The notes: generated by a model not told the origin, from the letters alone. A stretch of DNA of 64,000 nt from Candidatus Villigracilis propinquus (GCA_016714565.1 JADKDM010000005.1:62001-126000); one strand, 5' to 3'. Numbered from the stretch's first letter, positions 25,893 through 33,631 are shown. Translations and numbers: made by a program.

Positions 25893-26585
25893 ATGGATTT
25901 ACCGGAACCGCAAGAGCAGATGGAACAGGAACCGATGGACGAAAAATCCGAGGAGCAGAAAGCTCCTGCGGATAATTCCGCTTCCAAGCCGGCCCCGAAG
26001 CCTGCTCGCCGCTCCGAGACGCAGATCCCCGCTGATTTGCCTCCTGTTGATGTGGCCGTTGAAGGTCCTGCTTGGTACGTGATCCATTGTTACTCGGGTT
26101 ACGAGAACAAAGTCCGCCACAACCTTGAGCAGCGCATTGAAACCATGGGCATGAAAGACAAGATTTTTGATGTGGTCATTCCTACTCAGGAAGAGATTGA
26201 AGTCAAAGATGGTAAGCGCCGCACTGTGGAACGACACATCTTCCCTGGTTATGTGCTTGTGAATTTGGCCCTTTCGGAAGATTCCTGGTATGTAGTTCGC
26301 AACACACCCGGCGTGACAGGTTTCGTTGGTATGGGGAATAACCCCACACCATTGCGGCCTGAAGAAGTTGCACAGATCGTCAAGCGCATGGAAGCTGAAG
26401 CTCCCACGGTCAAGGTCACCTTCAAAGTGGGTGAGCGCGTCCGTATTGTGGACGGCCCATTCAACGACTTCCGCGGCGTGGTCTCCGAGATCGACATGGA
26501 GCGCACCAAGGTTCGTGTGATGGTGAGTTTCTTTGGACGCGAAACACCTGTTGAGTTGGATTTCCTACAGGTAGAGAAAAGTTAA
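25893..26585 (+). CDS. nusG: transcription antitermination factor NusG
   Basis: 230 residues. The NGN domain (W-Y-V-I-H-C-Y-S-G-Y-E-N-K-V near residue 62 and F-P-G-Y-V-L-V near 118) and the C-terminal KOW domain (G-E-R-V-R-I-V-D-G-P-F near 178) are present. An extra 55-residue acidic Glu/Pro/Lys-rich N-terminus precedes the NGN domain, which E. coli NusG lacks. NusG binds RNA polymerase and links it to the ribosome or Rho. Confidence 0.96.
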   Translation: MDLPEPQEQMEQEPMDEKSEEQKAPADNSASKPAPKPARRSETQIPADLPPVDVAVEGPAWYVIHCYSGYENKVRHNLEQRIETMGMKDKIFDVVIPTQEEIEVKDGKRRTVERHIFPGYVLVNLALSEDSWYVVRNTPGVTGFVGMGNNPTPLRPEEVAQIVKRMEAEAPTVKVTFKVGERVRIVDGPFNDFRGVVSEIDMERTKVRVMVSFFGRETPVELDFLQVEKS

Positions 26586-26617
26586 TTAGACAGTAACAGG
26601 CCTCAGTTAGGCCTGAT

Positions 26618-26661
26618 GCGGTGGGAGGGTCTCCCAAATGACCCGCTAAAACCACGAAGGA
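26618..26661 (+). promoter_or_regulatory. rplK leader motif (GTGGGAGG..ACCAC..GGAG)
   Basis: The segment begins GGTGGGAGGGT, pairs inward through GGGTC/GACCC and closes with ACCAC before AAGGAG. A second copy of the same layout precedes rplA. Such leaders are known before L11/L1 genes and resemble the L1 binding site of 23S rRNA, so autogenous control by L1 is likely. Confidence 0.6.
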
Positions 26662-26671
26662 GTATATTCAA

Positions 26672-27097
26672 ATGGCAAAGAAGTTAAAAGCAATCGTTCG
26701 TCTTCAGCTCGAGGCTGGCAAGGCAAATCCTGCACCTCCTGTCGGTCCTGCGTTGGCAAGTCATGGCATCAACATCATGGCCTTTTGTAAGGAATACAAC
26801 GCCCGCACATCCAATCGCCCTGGCGAGACCCTTCCTGCTGAAATCACCATCTACACCGATGGTTCATTCACATTCGTTCTTCGCACCCCGCCCGCTGCAG
26901 TTTTGCTTCGCAAAGCCGCAAAGATCGAAAAGGGCTCCGGCGTTCCTAACAAGGAAAAGGTCGGCAAGGTGACCCGCACCCAGGTGAAGGAAATCGCTGA
27001 ATTGAAGATGAAAGATCTCAATGCGATCAATCTCGAAGGCGCGATGAAGCAGGTTGAAGGCACAGCCCGTTCGATGGGCATTATCGTAACCGAATAA
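26672..27097 (+). CDS. rplK: 50S ribosomal protein L11
   Basis: 141 residues. K-L-Q-L-E-A-G-K-A-N-P-A-P-P-V-G-P-A-L near the N-terminus is the family signature, and the C-terminal RNA-binding domain is complete. It forms the GTPase-associated region of the 50S subunit with L10-L7/L12. AAGGAG precedes the ATG. Confidence 0.98.
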   Translation: MAKKLKAIVRLQLEAGKANPAPPVGPALASHGINIMAFCKEYNARTSNRPGETLPAEITIYTDGSFTFVLRTPPAAVLLRKAAKIEKGSGVPNKEKVGKVTRTQVKEIAELKMKDLNAINLEGAMKQVEGTARSMGIIVTE

Positions 27098-27103
27098 TTT
27101 TGT

Positions 27104-27146
27104 GGGAGGATGGCTCGCGCTGTCCGCTTGCACCACGGAGGATTAA
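27104..27146 (+). promoter_or_regulatory. rplA leader motif (second copy)
   Basis: GTGGGAGGATGG, a short stem with GCGC, then CCGC and ACCACGGAGG. It repeats the arrangement upstream of rplK in the 50 nt between rplK and rplA. The candidate L1 operator. Confidence 0.6.
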
Positions 27147-27147
27147 A

Positions 27148-27861
27148 ATGACCAAACACGGAAAGAAATACACGGCGGCTGCCGCCAAAGTTGATATTGA
27201 CAAGGTATATTCCGCCCGCGAAGCTGTTGCTCTCGCCAAGGAAACTTCGATCACCAAGTTCGATGCGACCGTTGAAGTTCACATGCGCACCACGCTTGAC
27301 TCACGTCAGGCTGATCAGCAATTGCGCGACGTGGTTGTGCTCCCGCACGGCCTCGGCAAGACAGTCCGCGTGCTTGTTTTCGCCCAGGGCGAAGGCGCTG
27401 CGGCGGCTCGTGCAGGCGGCGCTGACCTCGTTGCCGATGACGATGAGACGATGAAGAAGATCGAGAGCGGCGCTCTTGACTTTGATGTCGCCATCGCCAC
27501 CCCCGATGCAATGGGTAAGGTCGGTCGTTTGGGTCGTATCCTTGGTCCCCGCGGTCTCATGCCGAACCCGAAAGCTGGTACAGTGGTTGCAGCTCAGGAT
27601 ATGGAGCGCGCCATCAAGGAAGCCAAGGCTGGCCGCGTAGAGTATCGTCTCGACAAGACCAATAACATTCACGTTTCCATCGGCAAGGTTTCATTTGACG
27701 CCGATAAACTTTATGAGAACTATGTAGCTTTGGTGGATGCGGTTAACAAATCCCGCCCATCCGGTGCGAAGGGCAACTTTGTCAAGCGCATTACCGTTGC
27801 TTCCACTATGGGACCTGGCGTAAAGGCCGATCCTAACGAACATATGCAAGGTGCCGAGTAG
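27148..27861 (+). CDS. rplA: 50S ribosomal protein L1
   Basis: 237 residues from ATG 27148 after GGAGG. The signature G-R-I-L-G-P-R-G-L-M-P-N-P-K-A-G-T near residue 130 is intact. It binds the L1 stalk of 23S rRNA and commonly represses its own operon by binding the leader RNA. An upstream in-frame start at 27100 would overlap the leader motif and is rejected. Confidence 0.98.
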   Translation: MTKHGKKYTAAAAKVDIDKVYSAREAVALAKETSITKFDATVEVHMRTTLDSRQADQQLRDVVVLPHGLGKTVRVLVFAQGEGAAAARAGGADLVADDDETMKKIESGALDFDVAIATPDAMGKVGRLGRILGPRGLMPNPKAGTVVAAQDMERAIKEAKAGRVEYRLDKTNNIHVSIGKVSFDADKLYENYVALVDAVNKSRPSGAKGNFVKRITVASTMGPGVKADPNEHMQGAE

Positions 27862-27884
27862 CAATACTCGTTAATCCCTAAAAT

Positions 27885-28036
27885 TCCACTTCGCCCATGA
27901 AGGCGGGTGTCCCGGAAACGGGACTTAATTCCCTGCTCAGGTGGAGACTACTAGCATATTTCAGTGCTTTATTGCACTGGTTCCCTTTGGGAATTGCGAA
28001 AAAGTCTTTGCCTGCGTTAAGTGGCAAAGACTTTTT
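27885..28036 (+). promoter_or_regulatory. L10 (rplJ) leader with attenuator hairpin
   Basis: The 178-nt gap between rplA and rplJ holds several hairpins, including CAGTGC/GCACTG at 27962-27979, and ends with a 14-bp stem AAAAAGTCTTTGCC/GGCAAAGACTTTTT (27999-28036) followed by AATT. This fits the known L10 leader, in which the L10-L7/L12 complex binds RNA and lowers expression. The last hairpin looks like a rho-independent attenuator just before the rplJ ribosome binding site. Confidence 0.75.
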
Positions 28037-28059
28037 AATTGAAAGGAGGTGAAATACCT

Positions 28060-28599
28060 TTGGCAATTTCTAAACAACGCAAGGAAGAAGTGCAGGCTCG
28101 TTATGCAGATTGGGTCAAGCGCAGTGAAGCGGTAATCCTTGTGGAATACAGCGGTGCAACCATGAAGTCCATCGATGCGATCCGCGCAAAGATCCGCGAA
28201 ACTGGCGGCGAATTCCACATTGTAAAGAACACACTCGCCCGCCGCGTATTTGCAGAGCAAGGCATGGAATTCCCTGCCGACTATCTCGTAAAGTCCACGG
28301 CTATCTCGTTTGCGTTCAAAGATCCGGCTTCCACAGCGAAAGCATTGACCGATGCAACAAAAGGCAGTGAGTTCGTAAAAGTGAAGGGCGGTTTGATGGG
28401 CGGCAAGTCTTTGAGCCCGGCGCAAGTGAAGGCCCTTTCGGATATGCCCCCGTTGCCCGTCATGCGCGCAACATTGCTCGGCGTTTTGCAGGCCCCCGCC
28501 AGCAAACTCGTCCGCACATTGGCAGAACCCGCACGCGGTCTCGCGGCCGTTATCAAAGCCCATTCCGAGAGCGCAGAAAGCGCACCGGCTTCGGCCTAG
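28060..28599 (+). CDS. rplJ: 50S ribosomal protein L10
   Basis: 179 residues with TTG start, 9 nt after AAGGAGGT; the earlier in-frame TTG at 28039 lies before that site. The family core V-E-Y-S-G near residue 30, I-V-K-N-T-L-A-R-R and the C-terminal helix that binds L7/L12 dimers are present. Part of the ribosomal stalk. Confidence 0.96.
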   Translation: MAISKQRKEEVQARYADWVKRSEAVILVEYSGATMKSIDAIRAKIRETGGEFHIVKNTLARRVFAEQGMEFPADYLVKSTAISFAFKDPASTAKALTDATKGSEFVKVKGGLMGGKSLSPAQVKALSDMPPLPVMRATLLGVLQAPASKLVRTLAEPARGLAAVIKAHSESAESAPASA

Positions 28600-28674
28600 T
28601 TTTCAACTTTTCAGCGAATTCATTTCGCTCAAAATATTCAAAATTTCAATTTACTTAGCAAGGAGTGCTAAACA

Positions 28675-29055
28675 ATGTCTGACAAGCTCGCAAAACTCGT
28701 GGATGAACTTTCCACACTTTCCGTCCTCGAGGCCGCTGACCTCGTGAAAATGCTCGAAGAGAAGTGGGGCGTTTCCGCCGCCGCTCCTGTCGCCATGATG
28801 GCTGGTGGCCCTGCCGCCGCCGCCGCCGAACCTGTTGAAGAGAAGACCGAGTTCGATGTGGTCATCAAGGATGCAGGCGCCAAGAAGATCGACGTCATCA
28901 AGGTCATTCGTCAGTTGACCAGCCTCGGCCTCGGCGAAGCCAAGACCCTCGCTGAAACTGCTGGTGGCAAGATCCTCACCGGTGTTGGCAAAGATGCCGC
29001 TACCGACGCCAAGAAGAAGCTTGACGAAGCTGGCGCCGTCATCGTCATCGAATAA
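28675..29055 (+). CDS. rplL: 50S ribosomal protein L7/L12
   Basis: 126 residues. N-terminal dimerisation helices (L-V-D-E-L-S-T-L-S-V-L-E-A-A-D-L), Ala-rich hinge near 42-55, and C-terminal domain with K-I-x-V-I-K-x-I-R and G-L-G-E-A-K-x-L motifs. It recruits translational GTPases. Last gene of the ribosomal block; a terminator follows at once. Confidence 0.98.
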   Translation: MSDKLAKLVDELSTLSVLEAADLVKMLEEKWGVSAAAPVAMMAGGPAAAAAEPVEEKTEFDVVIKDAGAKKIDVIKVIRQLTSLGLGEAKTLAETAGGKILTGVGKDAATDAKKKLDEAGAVIVIE

Positions 29056-29080
29056 TTTTCACAATTTAGTAAAAAACATG

Positions 29081-29104
29081 GACGGCTCGCAAGAGCCGTC
29101 TTTG
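29081..29104 (+). terminator. terminator after rplL
   Basis: Perfect 8-bp stem GACGGCTC/GAGCCGTC with GCAA loop, then TTTG. It insulates the ribosomal block from the ubiquitin-like operon. Confidence 0.85.
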
Positions 29105-29117
29105 CATTTAAGTAAGG

Positions 29118-29133
29118 TGGTACAAAAGTACTA
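29118..29133. promoter_or_regulatory. imperfect inverted repeat upstream of the operon promoter
   Basis: TGGTACAAAAGTACTA reads as two half-sites (TGGTAC and TAGTAC on the other strand), 5 of 6 bases alike, ending 9 bases before the -35. It could be a second GntR site or an activator site. Confidence 0.4.
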
Positions 29134-29142
29134 GTCGATTGG

Positions 29143-29192
29143 TTGACTCTGCGGTCCGGCTTCCCTATAATGGTTTCAATTGGTCTGACCAA
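29143..29192 (+). promoter_or_regulatory. promoter and FadR/GntR-type operator of the ubiquitin-like operon
   Basis: TTGACT (29143-29148), exactly 17 bases, TATAAT (29166-29171). The expected start point lies near 29178. A perfect 13-base palindrome TTGGTCTGACCAA occupies 29180-29192, and its core TGGTCTGACCA has the form of FadR-type GntR operators. The first gene encodes a GntR-type winged helix, so the site is probably bound by that protein and represses the operon. Confidence 0.85.
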
Positions 29193-29210
29193 CATACCAC
29201 AGGAAACGTG

Positions 29211-30854
29211 ATGAAAATTCAACCGATCGTCCACAAAACTTTAGCAGAAGCAGTCGCAGGCAAATTGACTGCATCCCTTCTTGACGGAAGTCTTCAACCT
29301 GGCACCCAATTGCCGCCAGAACGTGAGTTGATCACCCGTTTTGGGATCAGCCGCACCACGCTGCGTGAGGCGCTTAAGACCCTGGAGAAAGATGGGTTTG
29401 TAGAGGCGCGAAAGAATGTGGGGTGGTTTGCGCGGCGGATCGATGAGTCGAATATGACTCAGGCGCGGGAAATGTCTGGTCCGGCGCGACAGGCTGAACG
29501 GTCGGCGCGAAGCGAGCCTCCAACAGGGCCGATCCGCCTGCCCATCGCTTCCGAAAAGCCGATCCATATTCCCAATCTGCAAAAAGATCGCTTTGGCACG
29601 TTTGATTTTATTTCGTGGTGGGATCGCGAGAAAGTTCAAAATGCGAAGGTGATGGTCGTTGGGGCTGGCGCGCTGGGGAATGAGGTTATCAAAAACCTTG
29701 CGTTGATGGGGATCGGGAATATTTTTATCGTAGATTTTGACAAGATCGAGATGGCTAATTTGAGCCGGTCGGTTCTGTTTCGCGAGACGGATAATAATCG
29801 CAGTAAGGCAGAAATTGCGGCAGCGCGTGCGAAATCTGTTAATCCAAATGTGCATGTTCAATATCTTAATGGCGATATTATGACGAAGCTTGGGCTGGGT
29901 GTTTTCCGCCGCATGGATGTTGTCATTGGCTGTCTTGATAATCGCGAGGCGAGGCTGGCTGTCAACCGTTTTTGTTATTGGATCAACAAGCCATGGGTGG
30001 ATGGCGCGATCCAGGAATTGCTTGGGCTGGTGCGTGTTTTTGTGCCGGGGCAGGGGGCTTGTTACGAATGCACGCTCACTGAACAAGCATTGAGGGATCT
30101 GTCACTTCGATATTCGTGTCCGTTGCTGGCGCGTCAAAATATTTTGCTTGGCAAAGTTCCAACGACTCCCACCATCGCTTCGATCATTGGTGCGATGCAA
30201 TCGCAGGAAGCGTTGAAGTTGATCAACAATATGCCAGTTGAACCCGGCAAGGTGACTCACTTCAACGGCATGGTCAACGAGATGCACACCACAGCATATT
30301 CGCCCCGTGAAGATTGCGCCTCACACTGGACTTATGGAGATGTGACTGAACTACCGGCACGCGCGGAGCGGACGACGCTTGATGACATTTTGCGTATTGC
30401 CTGTGCAGACCTGGGTTTGAATGCTGTGATCGAATTGGATCAGGAGTTGGTTACGAGACTCGAGTGTTCAACATGTCACACGGTTGAGGAGATATTGCGT
30501 CCTCTCAGTGAGGTGACATTTGATGCCGGTCGTTGCCCGATCTGTGGCGAATTGCGCGAAACGTTTTTGACGCATGTGATCACTGGAGAAGAGCCATACC
30601 TGCACCGTACTCTCGCGAGTGTGGGGGTGCCGCCGCTGCACATTATCCGTGCCCATAATGATGAAGAATATCGTTTCTATGAGTTGACAGGTGATCTGAT
30701 GGATGCGCTGCATTTTCGAGATTACGAGTCCACTATAAAACTCGCTGTTGAAAAACCGGCCCGCATTCGGATTAAAGACAAGATCCATGTGAACGCCACA
30801 AAAGAGACGCCTGTGCTAAAAGTGCGCAGCAGCCGCATCCGATTAAGAGACTAG
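29211..30854 (+). CDS. GntR-type DNA-binding domain fused to E1-like (ThiF/UBA) activating enzyme
   Basis: 547 residues from ATG 29211, five bases after AGGAA; any start further upstream would lie in the promoter. Residues 1-78 form a GntR winged helix (L-P-P-E-R-E-L-I-T-R-F-G-I-S-R-T-T-L-R-E-A-L). Residues 128-365 are an E1-like Rossmann domain: nucleotide loop G-A-G-A-L-G (151-156), acidic V-D-F-D-K-I-E-x-x-N-L-S-R (174-186), C-Y-E-C (284-287), candidate catalytic Cys303 in Y-S-C-P, and P-T-T-P-T-I-A-S-I-I-G (318-327). Residues 415-450 hold a C-x2-C/C-x2-C zinc ribbon (419, 422, 442, 445). It would adenylate and thiolate the Ubl encoded downstream. First gene of a seven-gene operon. Confidence 0.88.
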   Translation: MKIQPIVHKTLAEAVAGKLTASLLDGSLQPGTQLPPERELITRFGISRTTLREALKTLEKDGFVEARKNVGWFARRIDESNMTQAREMSGPARQAERSARSEPPTGPIRLPIASEKPIHIPNLQKDRFGTFDFISWWDREKVQNAKVMVVGAGALGNEVIKNLALMGIGNIFIVDFDKIEMANLSRSVLFRETDNNRSKAEIAAARAKSVNPNVHVQYLNGDIMTKLGLGVFRRMDVVIGCLDNREARLAVNRFCYWINKPWVDGAIQELLGLVRVFVPGQGACYECTLTEQALRDLSLRYSCPLLARQNILLGKVPTTPTIASIIGAMQSQEALKLINNMPVEPGKVTHFNGMVNEMHTTAYSPREDCASHWTYGDVTELPARAERTTLDDILRIACADLGLNAVIELDQELVTRLECSTCHTVEEILRPLSEVTFDAGRCPICGELRETFLTHVITGEEPYLHRTLASVGVPPLHIIRAHNDEEYRFYELTGDLMDALHFRDYESTIKLAVEKPARIRIKDKIHVNATKETPVLKVRSSRIRLRD

Positions 30855-30861
30855 GCAAGGT

Positions 30862-31731
30862 TTGACGGAACTTGATGAAATGTCCTCTCGAATCGCTACA
30901 ATGAACAACTCTTTTTCCGCTCTGAAGAGCCGCCGCCCCGGGTTCTTTCGAAAGTTGATCGTTGTCCTTTCTTTTGTGATCGGTATTGCTATTTTCATCT
31001 CCCTGCTAAACATTCACCAAAAGAACCTTTCACCGTTGTGGATGAAGATATTCGCGATCTTAAGCATTGGTCTGGCAGCTGGTTCTACTGTGCGTGCAGT
31101 CTTTTATGAATGGCCGGGATATGTTCGTTTCTTTGCAATGGTGTTTATCGTGCCATTGGGATTGTTCTTTCTCGGTTTCTTTTCCGTTTGGGATTTGGGC
31201 ATTGGGCCGATTGACCCTTGGTTCAATAAAGTGGTCGATCCGGACCAACTGATTCAACTGGGTGGTGCTCTGCTGGTAGCGATGATATGTCTGGAGGCGT
31301 GGTGGAAACCTCGCCCAAAGATTGAAGATGCGCCGGATGTTCGAGGAGTATCAAATCAGAGAGAACAAGTGCCAACTGCGGTTTCTATACAGTCTGTTCG
31401 ACCCAGGTCGTCACCGGCCCAGCCAAAAAGAAGTTGGACGCCAAAATTCTTAAAAGCGAGAAAGTCTCGTGCCAGTAAGATACCCGTCGCTTCCAAATTT
31501 ACAATTAAGCGCACAGCACAGTCAGCGTACCCGAAGCATAGACGATTGTTCGATCGCAAACCCAAATTGCAGCTCTCGGTTTTCGAAGAACATCGCTGCC
31601 CCTATTGTCTGGATTTGGTCAAACGAAACGACCCGCGCGGGATCAAGGAATGTGATGTCTGTCATTCATTGCATCATGGTGATTGCTGGGCGATCACCGG
31701 CCAGTGTCAGGTACCTCATCTAAATTCATAA
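30862..31731 (+). CDS. membrane protein with C-terminal RING-like zinc finger (candidate E3)
   Basis: 289 residues from a TTG behind AGGCAAGG, 7 nt after the E1 stop; in-frame ATGs at 30880 and 30901 are alternatives. Four hydrophobic helices lie within residues 30-145, followed by a basic linker of about 95 residues. The C-terminal 45 residues read C-P-Y-C (246, 249), C-D-V-C (264, 267), H-H (271-272), C-W (275) and C282, the pattern of the prokaryotic RING finger family (treble clef). Its place between E1 and E2 genes suggests a membrane-bound E3 or E2 recruiter, with the finger in the cytoplasm. Inference, not shown. Confidence 0.75.
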   Translation: MTELDEMSSRIATMNNSFSALKSRRPGFFRKLIVVLSFVIGIAIFISLLNIHQKNLSPLWMKIFAILSIGLAAGSTVRAVFYEWPGYVRFFAMVFIVPLGLFFLGFFSVWDLGIGPIDPWFNKVVDPDQLIQLGGALLVAMICLEAWWKPRPKIEDAPDVRGVSNQREQVPTAVSIQSVRPRSSPAQPKRSWTPKFLKARKSRASKIPVASKFTIKRTAQSAYPKHRRLFDRKPKLQLSVFEEHRCPYCLDLVKRNDPRGIKECDVCHSLHHGDCWAITGQCQVPHLNS

Positions 31732-31744
31732 CGGAGAATTCATT

Positions 31745-32593
31745 ATGGCTGATCTAAATATCACGATCGTACTACCCAGTGGCGGCGCACGTGCTGCTGA
31801 AATACCAGATGATGTCTCACTGCGCGAGTTGATGCCTGAATTGACATCACTGTTGGAGCTTCCAACTGTCGGCCCGGACGGCAGACCGATGGGATATCGT
31901 CTAGATAGCAAAGCACTCGGCAGGGAATTGAAAGAGAATGAAACCTTATCCGCGGCTGGTGTTCCTGAAAATGATCGCCTGATGCTCACCGCAGATATCA
32001 CGGCAGGCGGAATTATCTCCGTTGCAGGCAGCCCACGGATGCGGCGCTTGAAGGCTGACTATGAATTAATGCAAGATCTGAATGCCCGCAGCGATCTAAT
32101 CTCCTTCACAGCTGTAGATGCCCGTCCCGGCATACCGCCTGAACGATATATTGTCACATTTGCATGTAAGAGTATTTCTCACGTGGACAGATCAGGCAAA
32201 CCGCAATATTCCAATCACCATCAGGTGGAAATCTATCTCCATAGCCAATATCCGCAGCGCTGGCCAGGCATGAAATGGCTAACCCCCATTTGGCACCCGA
32301 ACATTAATCATTTGAACGGCACCGTGTGTATTGATGCTGCATGGTGGACGGCCAGCCGTTCATTGGACCGTCTTATCATTATGCTGGGGGAGATGCTGCA
32401 ATGGAAGAACTTCCATGATGATCCTACGAAACCACCATTCCCATGGGATGCGGAAGCAGCCCGGTGGTCTCGTGAATACCGCAAAACACATTCCAATGAA
32501 TTCCCTGTGGATCATCGTGAATTACTTAGGCCAGAACGAGTGAAGGTAAAACCTGTAGAAGTAAAGAAGAAACCTACCATTCGTTTGAAATAG
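31745..32593 (+). CDS. ubiquitin-like domain fused to E2 conjugating enzyme
   Basis: 282 residues. Residues 1-89 are a ubiquitin-like domain nearly the same as the free Ubl gene product (65 of 88 positions identical by my count) and end in T-A-G-G. Residues 95-265 are an E2 (UBC) domain: W-L-T-P-I-W-H-P-N-I-N with the HPN motif at 184-186 and the catalytic Cys195 in N-G-T-V-C-I-D, followed by W200/W201. Spacing from HPN to Cys matches eukaryotic E2s. GGAG precedes the ATG by 8 nt. The Gly-Gly between the domains is a possible cleavage site for the JAB peptidase. Confidence 0.92.
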   Translation: MADLNITIVLPSGGARAAEIPDDVSLRELMPELTSLLELPTVGPDGRPMGYRLDSKALGRELKENETLSAAGVPENDRLMLTADITAGGIISVAGSPRMRRLKADYELMQDLNARSDLISFTAVDARPGIPPERYIVTFACKSISHVDRSGKPQYSNHHQVEIYLHSQYPQRWPGMKWLTPIWHPNINHLNGTVCIDAAWWTASRSLDRLIIMLGEMLQWKNFHDDPTKPPFPWDAEAARWSREYRKTHSNEFPVDHRELLRPERVKVKPVEVKKKPTIRLK

Positions 32594-32645
32594 GCAATCA
32601 AAAAGAAGTGTCGATAGTTTAGTGAAATAAGAAAAGGAGATAATT

Positions 32646-32912
32646 ATGTCAGACATACCCGTTACCCTCGTACTTCCCTCAGGTGGCAGCCGCAACGCTG
32701 AAGTTCCCGATGATGTGGTTGTAAAGGATCTACTCCCTGAATTGACAACTTCACTGGAACTGCCTACCACCGGCCCCGATGGACGCCCCATGTCCTACCG
32801 ACTGGATAGCAAGGCACTCGGACGCGAATTGAAGGAAGAGGAAACCCTCTCTCAAGCTGGTATCCCGCAAAATGACCGTTTAATGATGACAGCGGATGTG
32901 ACCGCAGGGTAG
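32646..32912 (+). CDS. ubiquitin-like modifier, mature C-terminal Gly
   Basis: 88 residues. Beta-grasp pattern (P-V-T-L-V-L-P-S-G-G, D-V-V-V-K-D-L-L, L-S-Q-A-G-I-P-Q-N-D-R-L-M-M-T) similar to YukD/ubiquitin folds. The protein ends D-V-T-A-G, so the terminal glycine is exposed without trimming. Residue 88 aligns with the first Gly of the T-A-G-G in the Ubl-E2 fusion. Lysines are few (positions near 27, 56, 63). AAGGAGA precedes the ATG by 6 nt. Expected substrate of the E1 and E2. Confidence 0.88.
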   Translation: MSDIPVTLVLPSGGSRNAEVPDDVVVKDLLPELTTSLELPTTGPDGRPMSYRLDSKALGRELKEEETLSQAGIPQNDRLMMTADVTAG

Positions 32913-32919
32913 CCCCACT

Positions 32920-32959
32920 TTGATCGGACTGTCCACAGATATCAGGGCAGTCCGATCAA
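32920..32959 (+). promoter_or_regulatory. intra-operon hairpin between Ubl and JAB genes
   Basis: TTGATCGGACTG pairs perfectly with CAGTCCGATCAA over 12 bp, with 3 more inner pairs (one G-U) and a 10-base loop. No T-run follows (AATCCC), so it is probably not a terminator. It begins 8 nt after the Ubl stop and ends 10 nt before the JAB start, which lacks a Shine-Dalgarno sequence. Confidence 0.75.
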
Positions 32960-32969
32960 TCCCATAAAA

Positions 32970-33614
32970 ATGGAATCATCCATGGCAAGCACCGGAATTC
33001 GTATCTCATCCAAAACCACCCCAAGACCCAGATTAGCCTGCATGCCTCTGGCACGCTCAAAGCGCTGGGAGTCACCGCATGAATTTAAAGGTGCCCGCCC
33101 GCTCGTGAAAGTTTTTCTTTCCCAATCTGCTTATTGTCGAATTGGCTTGCATTCCAACAGTAATATGGATGATGAAGTAGGCGGCGCGTTGATTGGGCTT
33201 TGGTGCCAGGATCGAGATACCGATGAGCAATTCGTTGTGGTGCAGCACATGCTGCCAGCCCGTCACACACGGCAGGGCAGTGTCTATCTGACATTTACAC
33301 AAGATACGATCGTGGAATTCCATAATGAACTCGAAAAGAATCACAAAGGAAAACGCATCGTAGGCTGGTATCACACGCATCCGCGCATGGGGATTTTTCT
33401 ATCCCATTATGATACCTGGCTGCATCATAATTTCTTCCCCGAACCATGGCAGGTGGCATTAGTGGTAGAGCCGCACAAATCGCTGGCCGGATTCTTTATC
33501 CGCCGCGATGATGACGCACTCGACCCAACTCGGTACTTTGGTTTTTACGAACTTAACGGCAATATGGGAAGAAGCATGGTTGAATGGCAAAACCTTCAAG
33601 GTACTGATGAATAG
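32970..33614 (+). CDS. JAMM/JAB (MPN+) metallopeptidase, candidate deubiquitinase-like enzyme
   Basis: 214 residues. The complete JAMM zinc site is visible: Glu69 in D-E-V-G-G-A-L-I-G, H-T-H-P (His135, His137), Ser145 and Asp148 in the H-x-H-x7-S-x2-D motif. JAMM enzymes cleave after the C-terminal glycine of Ubl proteins. It could free the Ubl from the Ubl-E2 fusion or from targets. The ATG at 32970 has no clear ribosome binding site; ATG 32982 is an alternative. A basic 45-residue N-terminus precedes the domain. Confidence 0.92.
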   Translation: MESSMASTGIRISSKTTPRPRLACMPLARSKRWESPHEFKGARPLVKVFLSQSAYCRIGLHSNSNMDDEVGGALIGLWCQDRDTDEQFVVVQHMLPARHTRQGSVYLTFTQDTIVEFHNELEKNHKGKRIVGWYHTHPRMGIFLSHYDTWLHHNFFPEPWQVALVVEPHKSLAGFFIRRDDDALDPTRYFGFYELNGNMGRSMVEWQNLQGTDE

Positions 33615-33631
33615 TGAGAAGGAGCTTTAAC

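Noticed and set aside
29139..29210. Upstream extension of the GntR-E1 reading frame (24 more residues)
   Set aside because: It would include the -10 and the operator of the promoter; ATG 29211 has a good ribosome binding site and fits the GntR N-terminus.
32920..32959. Rho-independent terminator inside the ubiquitin-like operon
   Set aside because: The stem is strong but AATCCC follows instead of a T-run, and the next gene belongs functionally to the operon.
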